From contig NC_065576.1 in NCBI RefSeq assembly GCF_937616625.2, positions 14,448,501-14,512,500 of the forward strand: a stretch of DNA of 64,000 bases, given 5' to 3'. The notes beneath the pieces were generated by a model that saw only the letters and a list, made by a program, of their open reading frames with translations, searched no databases and was not told the DNA's origin. Below, piece by piece: positions 47,900-60,600 of the stretch (positions are counted from its first letter, which is position 1; the number at the start of each line of letters is the position of its first letter). The position numbers were made by a program, and so were the translations under genes. The stretch is from Mercurialis annua. Taxonomy: Eukaryota > Streptophyta > Magnoliopsida > Malpighiales > Euphorbiaceae.

Positions 47900-49345
47900 G
47901 ACATACAAGATTATATTACATGTGAAGTGGAAGATCCGTTTCTCCACCATAATGAGAGATCCAGACATTTAAAGAATAACAATGAAGAAGTTGAAGACCG
48001 TATATCCACAAGGATGAGAGATCCAGACGTACAAAACCAATAATGAAGAAGTTGAAGACCAAACCTCCCAAGTAATGAGAGATTATGACATATGAAGTGG
48101 AAGACCCGTATCTCCACAAGGATGAGAGATACGGGCATACAAGAACAAAAATGAAGAAGTTGAAGGACGAACCTCTCAAATAATGAGAGATTCGGACATG
48201 TGAAGTGGAAGACCCGTATCTCCACGAGGATGAGAGATCCGGACATACAAGAATAACAATGAAGAAGTTAAAGATCGAACCTCCGATATAAAGAGAGATT
48301 TGGGCACATAAGAAGTTGAAGAATGTATCTCTTAGATAATGAGAGACCGGGCATAGAAGAAGATTATAGGTCGTTGAAGACTAAACCTCCGAAGTTCAGA
48401 CACATAAGAAGTTGAAGACCGAATCTCCGAAGTAATGAGAGATACAGACACAAATAAAATCGAAGATCGTATCTCCAAGACAACGAGAGATCCGAACATA
48501 TAAGAAGATTATATGTCATCGAAGACTGAACCTCCAAAGTAATGAAAGATTCTGACACATAAGAAGTTGAAGACCGTATAAAATATCCAGGCATAGAAGA
48601 AGATTATACGTTGTTGAAGACTGAACCTCCAAAGTGAAAAAAGATTCAGACACATATAAAATTGAAGATCATATCTCCAAGATGATGAGAAATCTGGTAA
48701 GTACAAGATAATATTATATAAGGAAGTTAAAGACCGTATCTCCAAGATAACGAGGAGATCCGGAAGTGCAAGTAAAACATTATATGAACAAATTGAAGAT
48801 CGTATCTCTAAGATAAGGAGAAATCCATAAGTACAGGATAATATTATATAAAGAAGTTAAAGACCGCATCTCCAAGATAACGAGGAGATCCGGAAGTGTA
48901 AGTAATACATTATATGAACAAATTGAAGATTGTATCTCATAGATACGGAGAAATCTGGAAGTACAAGATAATATTATATAAAGAAGTTCAAGACCGTATC
49001 TCCAAGGTATTGAGAGGTCCGGAAATACAGGTAAAATATTACATGAAGAAGATGAAGACTATATTTTCACAATCATAAGAGATTTACAAGTACAGGTAAA
49101 TGCTATTTGAAGTTAGACCGTATCTCTAAATGAGATCCGTTCATTTTAGAAAAATAAAAAGAGGTGAAGACCAAACCTCTAGAATAAAGAGAGATTCGAG
49201 TATATACAAAGTTGAAGACCGTATCTTTAAAGTAATAGGAGATCCACATACGAGAGAATTATAAAGCAGTGAAAGGACGTATTTCCAAAATTATGAGAGA
49301 TCTGGATATACAAGAAAATTATAAAAATTGAAGACTAAATTTCCG
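47900..49345. repeat. Decayed minisatellite filling the LTR element interior
   Basis: About two dozen diverged units of roughly 55-65 bp share 'gaagttgaagaccgtatctc', then 'caagataatgagagatccgg' and 'acatacaagaa'. Units near 48700-49030 form longer pairs (~125 bp period: gaagttaaagaccg units at about 48724, 48854 and 48980). Open frames on the minus strand arise from this repeat. Confidence 0.85.
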
Positions 49346-49994
49346 AGATGAATAAATTTGGAACATGTACGTATCATGAATCAAACCAAACATAAATATT
49401 TGCATGATACGATATTGCGGGGGAGATTAATGATGGAATAAAAAAAATATCACATGAAGGAATAAGACAAAACCTCACATGGCCACTTTATAACAAAATC
49501 CCACATTGCTAGTTTATAAAAAAGCTCACTCAACAAGTCTCTATATAAAGGCAATCCAACTCATTACTGTAGCAAGTTAAGCTTTATTACATCTTTAATA
49601 TAGTACTTTCCTATATTATATGGAGATCGATACTGACTTAAGCTTCGGACTGGATTTCGGACCAAGGGTATGAAATCCTATCTGACCTTGTTTGTCTTGT
49701 AGGACACTGCTCAGAATTCACCTAAGTATAAAGTTTGTCACAAAACGACCCGGAAGACAAGACGATCTTGGACTGGATCCATCAATTAACAGTATTTCTA
49801 AGGCAAAAAAAATTGTGTTGATGGTTGAAATGAAAATGGACAAGGGTTCGGCCATGAAGTCAAGATGATGAAGTATGATTCAATTGATAAAAATGAGCTT
49901 TGTTTATGAGTTGTTACGGCTAAACTCCAGTAATTTTGATTGATAAATGTTGGATGGAAACTAGATGATAGGTTCGGCAAAAACAAAGAATTAA

Positions 49995-51808
49995 TGCCTA
50001 AGTGATTTTGATAATATCTAAGGTATGGATTGTACGTGTTAGTAATTGAATATCATGGCTGAATGGTGTGGGTATAGAAGTGTGATCTCGATGGGTTTTG
50101 AACCCAACGCGTAATGAGTTATGATTCAAATGTATACACGCTAGTTTGACGATTTTACGACAAATCGTTAAACGATTCTAAGTAAGGTATAAGCCATTTT
50201 AAAAGATGATTTGGAGATGTGGAATAAGTAACATGAATAAGAATAAATTGATATAGTATAATAGATTATTTGATACAGAAATGAAATAACGATCGAAATT
50301 GAATACGAGATCGATAGTGCGTCGAAACAAAATGCGATTAAAAGTCAATAGAAAATAATATTGAGTTAAAGTGATAAACCGCGATTGAGATAAGTCGACC
50401 TAAGTTTATAACTTACATATTATTATATCGGGTAAACGTTTATGAATTAAACGTATTTGATTGTATTTTGTGACAAACGTATCAACAAGTTTCAGGATTG
50501 ATGGCATCGACTTAGTGGGGTTCGGCCGACGTAAAATTCGTGAAAATGGGATAGCAAGTAGTGAGTATAGTTTACTTATTTGTATTATCATATTAAAAGT
50601 TATTTGAAATATTAAATGAATAATATTTAAATGCATCGCATAAATATTGTATTTGATTGAATTGTATTGGATAAAATTTATTGAATTAGATTGATTGAAT
50701 TATATTGTATTGGATTGATTTTATGGAATTGTTTGTATTGGATTGGATTGAATTATATTTGAATTGGATTGTATTGTTTTGCTATTTGACCATCGTTTGC
50801 AAAACGTGAATTTGATATACGATCTGTATTATGTATGTGATCACAGAATCTAGTCGGTCTAGACGATAGAAATATATCGAAATAGACTAACATACATTGC
50901 GATAGACACAAGGTTGAACTTGGTAGAATTATCACGGGACCTGTGTCTAGGGAGCTGAACTCGGTGGAACTATCCCGGGACTCACCTTGAATCGAATGGA
51001 TTTGAGTGAGACACGAGTTCAACTCAGTGGAACTATCCCTGGACTGTATGACTTGGTATAGGTTAAACTCAGTCTAACTATCCCGGGACCTTACCAAAAA
51101 GGACACGAGAAAGCATTACTCTCGCTAAGTCTAGGAAAATGCCTAGGTTAAGAATTGTCCAGGATTAAGATTAAGATCGGATCAAATTGTTTGCCTAAGC
51201 GAATTGATTGAAATCGAGGTGATTGTATACGTGTAAAATGTTTTAAAACGCTATGCTTATTTTGATAATATGTTAAGTAACATATATCTAACTCAGCTTA
51301 TAGCTGACCCCGTTAATTTAAATGTTTTTCAGGTGCCTAGACTGAGGACTTCGATAGAAGTCCGTCTTTTGACCGGAAGTCACATTTTGCTTGTACAGTC
51401 CGACTTCTGTAGTTGTTGTAGTAGCATATGTGAGACCAGTGTCGTAGCCTAGTACGGTAACATGTTTTCATTAGTTTATAGTTGTTGTCATATTGTATAT
51501 GTTGTTTGGCTACGCTTATTGTATTTTGTCCATGGAGGTAGATTCCCGTGAAGTCACCTTGACACTAGTACCATGTGTTGGGCTAGTATGTACAGAGTAC
51601 GGAAATGTTAAGCGCGAAGAAAGTTGTATGTTTTGCTAGTGTATATAATGTGTATTTGTTTAAATGTTTCTGTTTATAAGGTTAATATATGATTATTAAT
51701 TGATTAAATTGCGAAAAAAATTATTGATTTTCAAGCTTACTACGGATTTCGAAACTATCATTTTCATTCTCTAGCGCCGGTCTCGAGTCAATACTTTGGG
51801 TCGTGACA
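49995..51808 (+). mobile_element. Probable solo LTR of a Ty3/gypsy chromovirus (Tekay/Del-like)
   Basis: The 3' end '...tcaatactttgggtcgtgaca' is typical of Tekay-type LTRs, and the body carries the 'ggtggaactatcccgggac' repeats seen in such LTRs. The 5-mer attaa lies just before the putative TG start (49990-49994) and overlaps the 3' end (51808-51812). No PBS, PPT or coding interior is adjacent, so a solo LTR is the simplest reading. The 5' border is tentative. Confidence 0.5.
50905..51095. repeat. Four-fold repeat of a ~50 bp motif inside the LTR
   Basis: 'gaactcggtggaactatccc' followed by gggac (variants) occurs four times between about 50913 and 51088, with different spacer lengths. Confidence 0.8.
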
Positions 51809-53535
51809 TTAATACCTTGATTAATCAAGTATTAGGAGAAAAATTACAATTAGAATCAAAAAACGGATTATTCCGTGTGAGAAACCCTAGCTTTGTCGTT
51901 TTTCAGAGCTAAGCATCTCTATTTTTTGTTTCAAAATGAAGAATTTTGTATTTGAATATATATATATATTTAGTACTAGCTCAATCATGCACTTTAATCA
52001 AATTCTTAATTTGTCGTCTGTAACTCAAACGAAAAAGACCTCCAAATAACGTGAAACTTTACCAAAAAACTAATTAAATATAAAACGAATAAAAATGTAA
52101 TTTGTATTTGCATCAGACTTATATTTTATATTTAATAAATTATTTAAGATTTATTAGGTCTATAGTAACCTTACTTTATAAAATTTCTATATCCAAATAT
52201 TATCAAATTTTAACAATAACCTTCATTAATTATACTGCGAATATTGAAATCGAAAATATTCGCTCGATACTTATAAATTATTCTATTCATAATTTATATG
52301 TTGTTCTTAGCCCCGATAATTATATAAATATTCAAATTTAAATTTTTAAAATTTAAATTTGACATCCTATAGTCACAATATATTTTTAGGGACATTTATA
52401 AACTAAATTTACTTTTAAATTTAATTTACGTACTCCCGTCTAATAAAATATTAACCACGCGGCATTATTTAATCATTTAAAATTACGGGATGTTACAAAT
52501 TTACTAATATATGTACTCCCGTCTAAGTTAATTAAATAATGCCGCGTTACAAAGATACTACATGCATGTTTTTTAACAGAATATAAAAAATAATTGTAAA
52601 AGTACAAATTTTCAAAAAAATTATAAGAATACAACTTTTTTTTATACACATATAATCTGTAAAATATCTATATAATCCGTATATAATACAAATTATATAC
52701 ATCTTTTTTAAAAGAAAATTCAGATCTATCAGATTTGAAAATTCAATCTGTATATTACTTGTATATAATCCGTATATAATACGAAATATATACGATTTTT
52801 TTAAAATCAGATCTAAAAATAAAAATTATTGATCTGAAAAGCGAAGGAAATGAGGATGAAGACGAACTGAAAATTCAAATCACGAATCATATACAATAAA
52901 TCATATCTATTCATACAACAAGAATAAAATTCTAGATCAAAACATACAAATCCTAGATCTAAACATACAAATATGATTTCATAAAGTTTGAAATCTGATT
53001 TTATAAAATAAATACGAACGGCGGCGTGAGGAGTGCAGAGGAACAACGACGAGATCGTGAGGGAGGGCACGGCGGCGGCGGCGAGCGAAGCAGCGGGGGC
53101 GGGGGCGAGCGGAGCAGCGGGGGCGGCGTAGAGAGGGTGCAGCGGCGAGTGGAGAAGAAGAAAAGTAGATTGTGGTGGTGATTTTATAAGATGAAGATTG
53201 ATGTTTGTGGTGATGGATGTTAATGGAGGAAGAGAGAAAATAAAATTAGGGTTTGAGTAGAGAAGATGAAAAAAAAGGAAGAATTAATATTTTTGTTAAT
53301 AAAAAAGATAAGGTGGTATATTTGAAAATATGAAAAACACTCTTGTAAAGAGAAAGTATAAGATAGCATGTTTATAAATATTTTAACTTATTATGTTATA
53401 GAGTGTAAATATTTCAAAAAAATTAACCTCTAAACTTTTTAGTTTTTAAAAAAAAAGTTCATAAAATTATTAATTAAACTTTAAAATAGTTTATAATTAT
53501 TACATCAAAAGCTAATATTTCAGGTCAGATCAATT
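51809..53535. other. No gene; small inverted repeat and a GC-rich block
   Basis: At 52468-52548 'cgcggcattatttaa' and 'ttaaataatgccgcg' form an inverted repeat, and 'gtactcccgtctaa' is directly repeated beside it (52430, 52515). 53020-53165 is a G-rich block with 'gcgagcgragcagcgggggc' twice, in otherwise very AT-rich DNA. Short ORFs here show no family resemblance. Confidence 0.5.
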
Positions 53536-53539
53536 TTGT

Positions 53540-53870
53540 AGTATCATGATTGATTATATCTACTTCCTACCGACTTAATATGACTTTCCTAAGACATTCA
53601 GCAGCATGAATCTATGTTTTTAACGCCTAATTGACAGTTGAAATTCTTGGTCATAATCGGTGTTCTTTGCCGCTTACTATCTTAAAAACTGCGGATCTTT
53701 AGTGGTGATAGACATGAGAGTTGTTCTTAATTATGTCAATGGCTTTATTGTCAAGGTCAGACATTCATTCAATATTTTATGACTAAGTAAACACGTTATG
53801 GTACATATCAGCACTTATCATCCATCTGACCTGAAAACTTACAACAAATTCAATGCAAAAGATGGTGGGA
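53540..53870 (+). pseudogene. Decayed partial copy of the PLP gene (intron 2 end, exon 3, part of exon 5)
   Basis: 53540-53765 aligns with 41470-41830 of the PLP gene: the same intron tail ('cttcctaccgacttaat', 'tttcctaagacatt', 'ttggtcataatcggtgtt'), then exon 3 ('gtgatagacatgag'). The exon 3 part around the PLP lysine is deleted: it jumps from 'gacatgag' to 'aattatgtcaatggcttta'. The splice acceptor ag is changed to tg and a TAG is present. 53851-53870 matches exon 5 ('ttcaatgcaaaagatggtgg'). Exon 4 is missing. The remainder of exon 5 lies beyond the transposon at 62422. Confidence 0.75.
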
Positions 53871-54096
53871 AAGTCTAAGGTCCAGCGCTGGATCGGTCCA
53901 GCGCAAGACGACAAAACGAATAAGATAACAATTTTATCTCTTGATAACTGTGCTGGTAGGTTGTTACCGGGCCCACATTATAAAAAAAACACACCAACTT
54001 CAGGAGAAATAACCAAGTGCGTGTTGCATATACAATGCGTGTATTACACATGATACTGCACTATGATTTCTCAGAGGGCCCACGCAGAAAAAATGG

Positions 54097-54444
54097 AAAT
54101 TCACCGACTCGCTCTCAACAAACTAAGAATGTGCTGAATTTAAACGAATGATGCCTATTTACCAGATCATAATAGATATTTAGTAGATAAAAATATACCT
54201 TCATGTTAGAAAAAATAGATGAAGCTTTCCTGGGTGCTTCGTGTTTAAAGTAGTTCTAAAATCTTATTTAAAATTCACCTACTCGCTCTCAACAAACTAA
54301 GAATGTGCTGAATTTAAACGAATGATGCCTATTTACCAGATTATAATAGATATTTAGTAGATAAAAATATACCTTCATGTTAGAAAAAATAGATGAAGCT
54401 TTCCTGGGTGCTTCGTGTTTAAAGTAGTTCTAAAATCTTATTTT
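54097..54444. repeat. Tandem duplication, 174 bp x 2
   Basis: Two adjacent, nearly identical copies (54097-54270 and 54271-54444) start at 'aaattcacc' and end at 'tctaaaatcttattt'. They lie in the left, non-satellite part of the large transposon. Confidence 0.9.
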
Positions 54445-54615
54445 TAATATTACGATTTAGGTAATTAATTCTTAATGTGTTCGTATATGGGTCGGGTTTC
54501 TCATGGTGAATTGTAAATATTTTCCATGGAGATTAGCATCTAAAACAGAATGAGTTATGACTGGATAGGCTTGGTTGTATTTGGCAATGGGTATATGTAT
54601 GCATTTTTTGACTTG

Positions 54616-57600
54616 CATTACGACGGCCCTCACGAAAGCTGAAGGACGTCCAGAGACGTTCGGATCGGACTCCGGAATACAAATCCACGTAAAAGCGACG
54701 TACATATAGACCGGTGAAAAGTAAAAATAAACAAGCATCTATTTTACCAACTCCGAAGATAAATAATCATGAAGCTATTAACCCAAAGTTCTACAACAGT
54801 TTATTTGCTCAAAACCATAGTCTTTTTTTTTTATCGAACTCCCAAAGGATGTGTGCCTGTACTTTATTTTTTATCGAACTCTCTAAAAAATAAGAAAAGC
54901 AGATCTATGCGGATACAGGCACCATTACGTTTTTTATCCGGGCGATAGCCGCCGGGATATGCCTCTTGATAGTAAACTTGATTCTCGTAAATCCACGAAT
55001 CGAAGTAAAATAATATAGCAATCTGTGGAATTAGCCGGAAAAAAATAGATCATTATGAATTCTCTTTAAAAGCGACGTATATTAGAACAGAAAAGTAAAA
55101 TAATCAAACATGTATTGTACTTACTCCGAAAATAAATTATTATAAACCCCATATCCATGTCTTTTACTATAAGTCCATCCACTTGGCACCTCAACAGTAA
55201 AACGTGAACAGGGATTCCTCAATCGGACAGACCAGGTGTGCCTGTACTGATCTTTTAATCACTCATCCAAAAAAAATAAGAAAAGCGGATATATACGGAT
55301 ACAGGCACCAGTACGTATTTTATCCGGCTGATATCCTCCAAGATATGGTGTAGATTTCACCGTGGCTCTGCACACGCAGGTGCTTCATTTCGCCCTTTTA
55401 GAAGACGAATCTGGGCACAAAAGCTGCAGGACAGTCAGGGACGTCCGGATGAGTCTAATCGGAATTCGGAAAAAAAATAGATCCTCGTAAAAGCGACGTA
55501 CAAGATATATATCGGTGAAAAGTAAAATAATCATACATGTATTTTACGAACTCCGAAGATAAATAATCACGAACCGTTTCCGTTGCCAAACTAGGCACCC
55601 CGTCGATAGAAAAGGTAAACATGGATTGCCCCAATCGGACGCTCTGCACGCCACGTTTGCTGTACTTTTTTTTATCGAATTCTCTAAAAAATAAGAAAAG
55701 CGGATATATACGGATACAGGCACCATTACGTTTTTTATCCGGGCGATAGCCGCCGGGATATGATGTAGATTTCACCGTGGCTCTGCACACGCAGGGGCTT
55801 CAAGGGAGGTTTCGCCCTTTTTAGAAGACGAATCTGGGTGGGCTGTCCCCCACGAAAGCTGAAGGACGTCCAGAGACGTTCGGATCGGACTCCGGAATAC
55901 AAATCCACGTAAATGCGACGTACATATAGACCGGTGAAAAGTAAAAATAAACAAGCATCTATTTTACCAACTCCAAAGATAAATAATCATGAAGCTATTA
56001 ACCCAAAGTTCTACAACAGTTTATTGGCTCAAAACCATAGTCTGTTTTTTTTTTATCGAACTCCCAAAGGATGTGTGCATGTACTTTATTTTTTATCGAA
56101 CTCTCTAAAAAATAAGAAAAGCGGATATATACGGATACATGCACCATTACGTTTTTTATCCGGGCGATAGCCGCCGGGATATGGTGTAGATTTCACCGTG
56201 GCTCTACACACGCAGGGGCTTCAAGGGAGGTTTCCCCTTTTTAGAAGACAAATCCGGGTGGGCTGTCCCCACGAAAGCTGAAGGACGTCTAGAGAGACGG
56301 CCAGCTTTCCTATCTCTTTTATGCCTCTTGATAGTAAACTTGATTCTCGTAAATCCACGAATCGAAGTAAAATAATATAGCAATCTGTGGAATTAGCCGC
56401 AAAAAAATAGATCATTATGAATTCTCTTTAAAAGCGACGTATATTAGAACGGAAAAGTAAAATAATCAAACATGTATTGTACTTACTCCGAAAATAAATT
56501 ATTATAAACCCCATATCCATGTCTTTTACTATAAGTCCATCCACTTGGCACCTCAACCGTAAAACGTGAACAGGGATTCCTCAATCGGACGGACCAGGTG
56601 TGCCTGTACTGATCTTTTAATCACTCATCCAAAAAAATAAGAAAAGCGGATATATACGGATACAGGCACCAGTACGTATTTTATCCGGCTGATATCCTCC
56701 AAGATATGGTGTAGATTTCACCGTGGCTCTGCACACGCATGTGCTTCATTTCGCCCTTTTAGAAGACGAATCAGGGCACAAAAGCTGCAGGACGGTCAGG
56801 GACGTCCGGATGAGTCTAATCGGAATTCGGAAAAAAAAATAGATCCTCGTAAAAGCGACGTACAAGATATATACCGGTGAAAAGTAAAATAATCATACAT
56901 GTATTTTACGAACTCCGAAGATAAATAATCACGAACCGTTTCCGTTGCCAAACTAGGCACCCCGTCGATAGAAAAGGTAAACATGGATTGCCCCAATCGG
57001 ACGCTCTGCACGCCACGTTTGCTGTACTTTTTTTTTATCGAATTCTCTAAAAAATAAGAAAAGTGGATATATACAGATACAGGCACCATTACGTTTTTTA
57101 TCCGGGCGATAGCCGCCGGGATATGGTGTAGATTTCACCGTGGCTCTGCACACGCAGGGGCTTCAAGGGAGGTTTCGCCCTTTTTAGAAGACGAATCCGG
57201 GTGGGCTGTCCCCCACGAAAGCTGAAGGACGTCCAGAGACGTTCGGATCGGACTCCGGAATAAAAATCCACGTAAAAGCGACGTACATATAGACCGGTGA
57301 AAAGTAAAAATAAACAAGCATCTATTTTACCAACTCCGAAGATAAATAATCATGAAGCTATTAACCCAAAGTTCTACAAAAGTTTATTTGCTCAAAACCA
57401 TAGTCTGTTTTTTTTTATCGAACTCCCAAAGGATGTGTGCATGTAACTTTTTTTTTTATCGAATTCTCTAAAAAATAAGAAAAGCGGATATATACGGATA
57501 CAGGAACCATTACGTTTTTTATCCGGGCGATAGCCGCCGGGATATGGTGTAGATTTCACCGTGGCTCTGCACACGCAGGGGCTTCAAGGGAGGTTTCGCC

Positions 57601-60600
57601 CTTTTTAGAAGACGAATCCGGGTGGGCTGTCCCCCATGAAAGCTGAAGGACGTCCAGAGACGTTCGGATCGGACTCCGGAATACAAATCCACGTAAAAGC
57701 GACGTACATATAGACCGGTGAAAAGTAAAACTAAACAAGCATCTATTTTACCAACTCCGAAGATAAATAATCATGAAGCTATTAACCCAAAGTTCTACAA
57801 AAGTTTATTTGCTCAAAACCATAGTCTGTTTTTTTTTATCGAACTCCCAAAGGATGTGTGCATGTAACTTTTTTTTTATCGAATTCTCTAAAAAATAAGA
57901 AAAGCGGATATATACGGATACAGGCACCATTACGTTTTTTATCCGGGCAATAGCCGCCGGGATATGGTGTAGATTTCACCGTGGCTCTGCACACGCAGGG
58001 GCTTCAAGGGAGGTTTCGCCCTTTTTAGAAGACGAATCCGGGTGGGCTGTCCCCCACGAAAGCTGAAGGACGTCCAGAGACGTTCGGATCGGACTCCGGA
58101 ATACAAATCCACGTAAAAGCGACGTACATATAGACCGGTGAAAAGTAAAACTAAACAAGCATCTATTTTACCAACTCCGAAGATAAATAATCATGAAGCT
58201 ATTAACCCAAAGTTCTACAACAGTTTATTTGCTCAAAACCATAGTCTGTTTTTTTTTTATCGAACTCCCAAAGGATGTGTGCATGTAACTTTTTTTTTAT
58301 CGAATTCTCTAAAAAATAAGAAAAGCGGATATATACGAATACAGGCACCATTACGTTTTTTATCCGGGCGATAGCCGCCGGGATATGGTGTAGATTTCAC
58401 CGTGGCTCTGCACACGCAGGGGCTTCAAGGGAGATTTTGCCCTTTTTAGAAGACGAATCCGGGTGGGCTGTCCCCCACGAAAGCTGAAGGACGTCCAGAG
58501 ACGTTCGGATCAGACTCCGGAATAAAAATCTACGTAAAAGCGACGTACATATAGACCGGTGAAAAGTAAAAATAAACAAGCATCTATTTTACCAACTCCG
58601 AAGATAAATAATCATGAAGCTATTAACCCAAAGTTCTACAATAGTTTATTTGCTCAAAACCATAGTCTGTTTTTTTTATCGAACTCCCAAAGGATGTGTG
58701 CCTGTACTTTATTTTTTATTGAACTCTCTAAAAAATAAGAAAAGCGGATCTATACGGATACAGGCACCATTACGTTTTTTATCTGGGCGATAGCCGCCGG
58801 GATATGACTCTTGATAGTAAACTTGATTCTCGTAAATTCACGAATCGAAGTAAAATAATATAGCAATCTGTGGAATTAGCCGGAAAAAAATAGATCATTA
58901 TGAATTCTCTTTAAAAGCGACGTATATTAGAACGGTAAAGTAAAATAATCAAACATGTATTGTACTTACTCCGAAAAAAAATTATTATAAACCCCATAGC
59001 CATGTCTTTTACTATAAGTCCATCCACTTAGCACCTCAACCGTAAAACGTGAACAGGGATTCCTCAATCGGACGGACCAGGTGTGCCTGTACTGATCTTT
59101 TAATCACTCATTCAAAAAAATAAGAAAAGCGGATATATAAGGATACAGGCACCAGTACGTATTTCATCCGGCTGATATCCTCCAAGATATGGTGAAGATT
59201 TCACCGTGGCTCTGCACACGCAGGTGCTTCATTTCGCCCTTTTAGAAGACGAATCTGGGCACAAAAGCTGCAGGACGGTCAGGGACGTCCGGATGAGTCT
59301 AATCGGAATTCGGAAAAAAAATAGATCCTCGTAAAAGCGACGTACAAGATATATACCGGTGAAAAGTAAAATATCATACATGTATTTTACGAACTCCGAA
59401 GATAAGTAATCATGAACCGTTTTCGTTGCCAAACTAGGCACCCCGTCGATAGAAAAGGTAAACATGGATTGCCCCAATCGGACGCTCTGCACGCCACGTT
59501 TGCTGTACTTTTTTTTTATCGAATTCTCTAAAAAATAAAAAAAGCGGATATATACGGATACAGACACCATTACGTTTTTTATCCGGGCGATAGCCGACGG
59601 GATATGGTGTAGATTTCACCGTGGCTCTGCACACGCAGAGGCTTCAAGGGAGGTTTCGCCCTTTTTAGAAGACGAATCCGGGTGGGCTGTCCCCCACGAA
59701 AGCTGAAGGACGTCCAGAGACGTTCGGATCGGACTCCGGAATACAAATCCACGTAAAAGCGACGTACATATAGACTGGTGAAAAGTAAAAATAAACAAGC
59801 ATCTATTTTACCAACTCCGAAGATAAATAATCATGAAGCTATTAACCCAAAGTTCTACAACAGTTTATTTGCTCAAAACCATAGTCTGTTTTTTTTTTAT
59901 CGAACTCCCAAAGGATGTGTGCATGTAACTTTTTTTTTTATCGAATTCTCTAAAATATAAAAAAAGCGGATATATACGGATACATGCACCATTACGTTTT
60001 TTATCCGGGCGATAGCCGCCGGGATATGGTGTAGATTTCACCGTGGCTCTGCACACGCAGTGGCTTCAAGGGAGGTTTCGCCCTTTTTAGAAGAAGAATC
60101 CGGGTGGGCTGTCCCCCACGAAAGCTGAAGGACGTCCAGAGACGTTCAGATCGGACTCCGGAATACAAATCCATGTAAAAGCGACGTACATATAGACCGG
60201 TGAAAAGTAAAAATAAACAAGCATCTATTTTACCAACTCCGAAGATAAATAATCATGAAGCTATTAACCCAAAGTTCTACAACATTTTATTTGCTCAAAA
60301 CCATAGTCTGTTTTTTTTTATCGAACTCCCAAAGGATGTGTGCATGTAACTTTTTTTTTATTGAATTCTCTAAAAAATAAGAAAAGCGGATATATACGGA
60401 TACAGGCACCATTACATTTTTTATCCGGGCGATAGCCGCCGGGATATGGTGTAGATTTCACCGCGGCTCTGCACACGCAGGGGCTTCAAGGGAGGTTTCG
60501 CCCTTTTTAGAAGACGAATTCGGGTGGGCTGTCCCCCACGAAAGCTGAAGGACGTCCAGAGACGTTCGGATCGGACTCCGGAATACAAATCCACGTAAAA

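Larger units (their letters stand above)
46672..49784 (+). mobile_element. Non-autonomous LTR retrotransposon, 3.1 kb, intact 5 bp TSD
   Basis: Two near-identical LTRs (46672-47026, 355 bp; 49431-49784, 354 bp) begin TGATGGAATA and end ATCA/TCATCA; each has a TATA box (46784-46790 in the first). The PBS-like tggcgccgtctgtgggaa starts at 47029, and the purine tract gcgggggagatta directly precedes the 3' LTR. The 5-mer attaa flanks the whole (46667-46671, 49785-49789). The 2.4 kb interior has no gag or pol and is mostly minisatellite. It must rely on proteins from another element; strand is fixed by PBS and PPT. Confidence 0.9.

Noticed and set aside
47911..48745. Overlapping minus-strand open frames of 76-111 residues with repeated SSTSY/WRYDL-like words
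   Set aside because: They track the minisatellite units in the LTR element interior and change frame between units.
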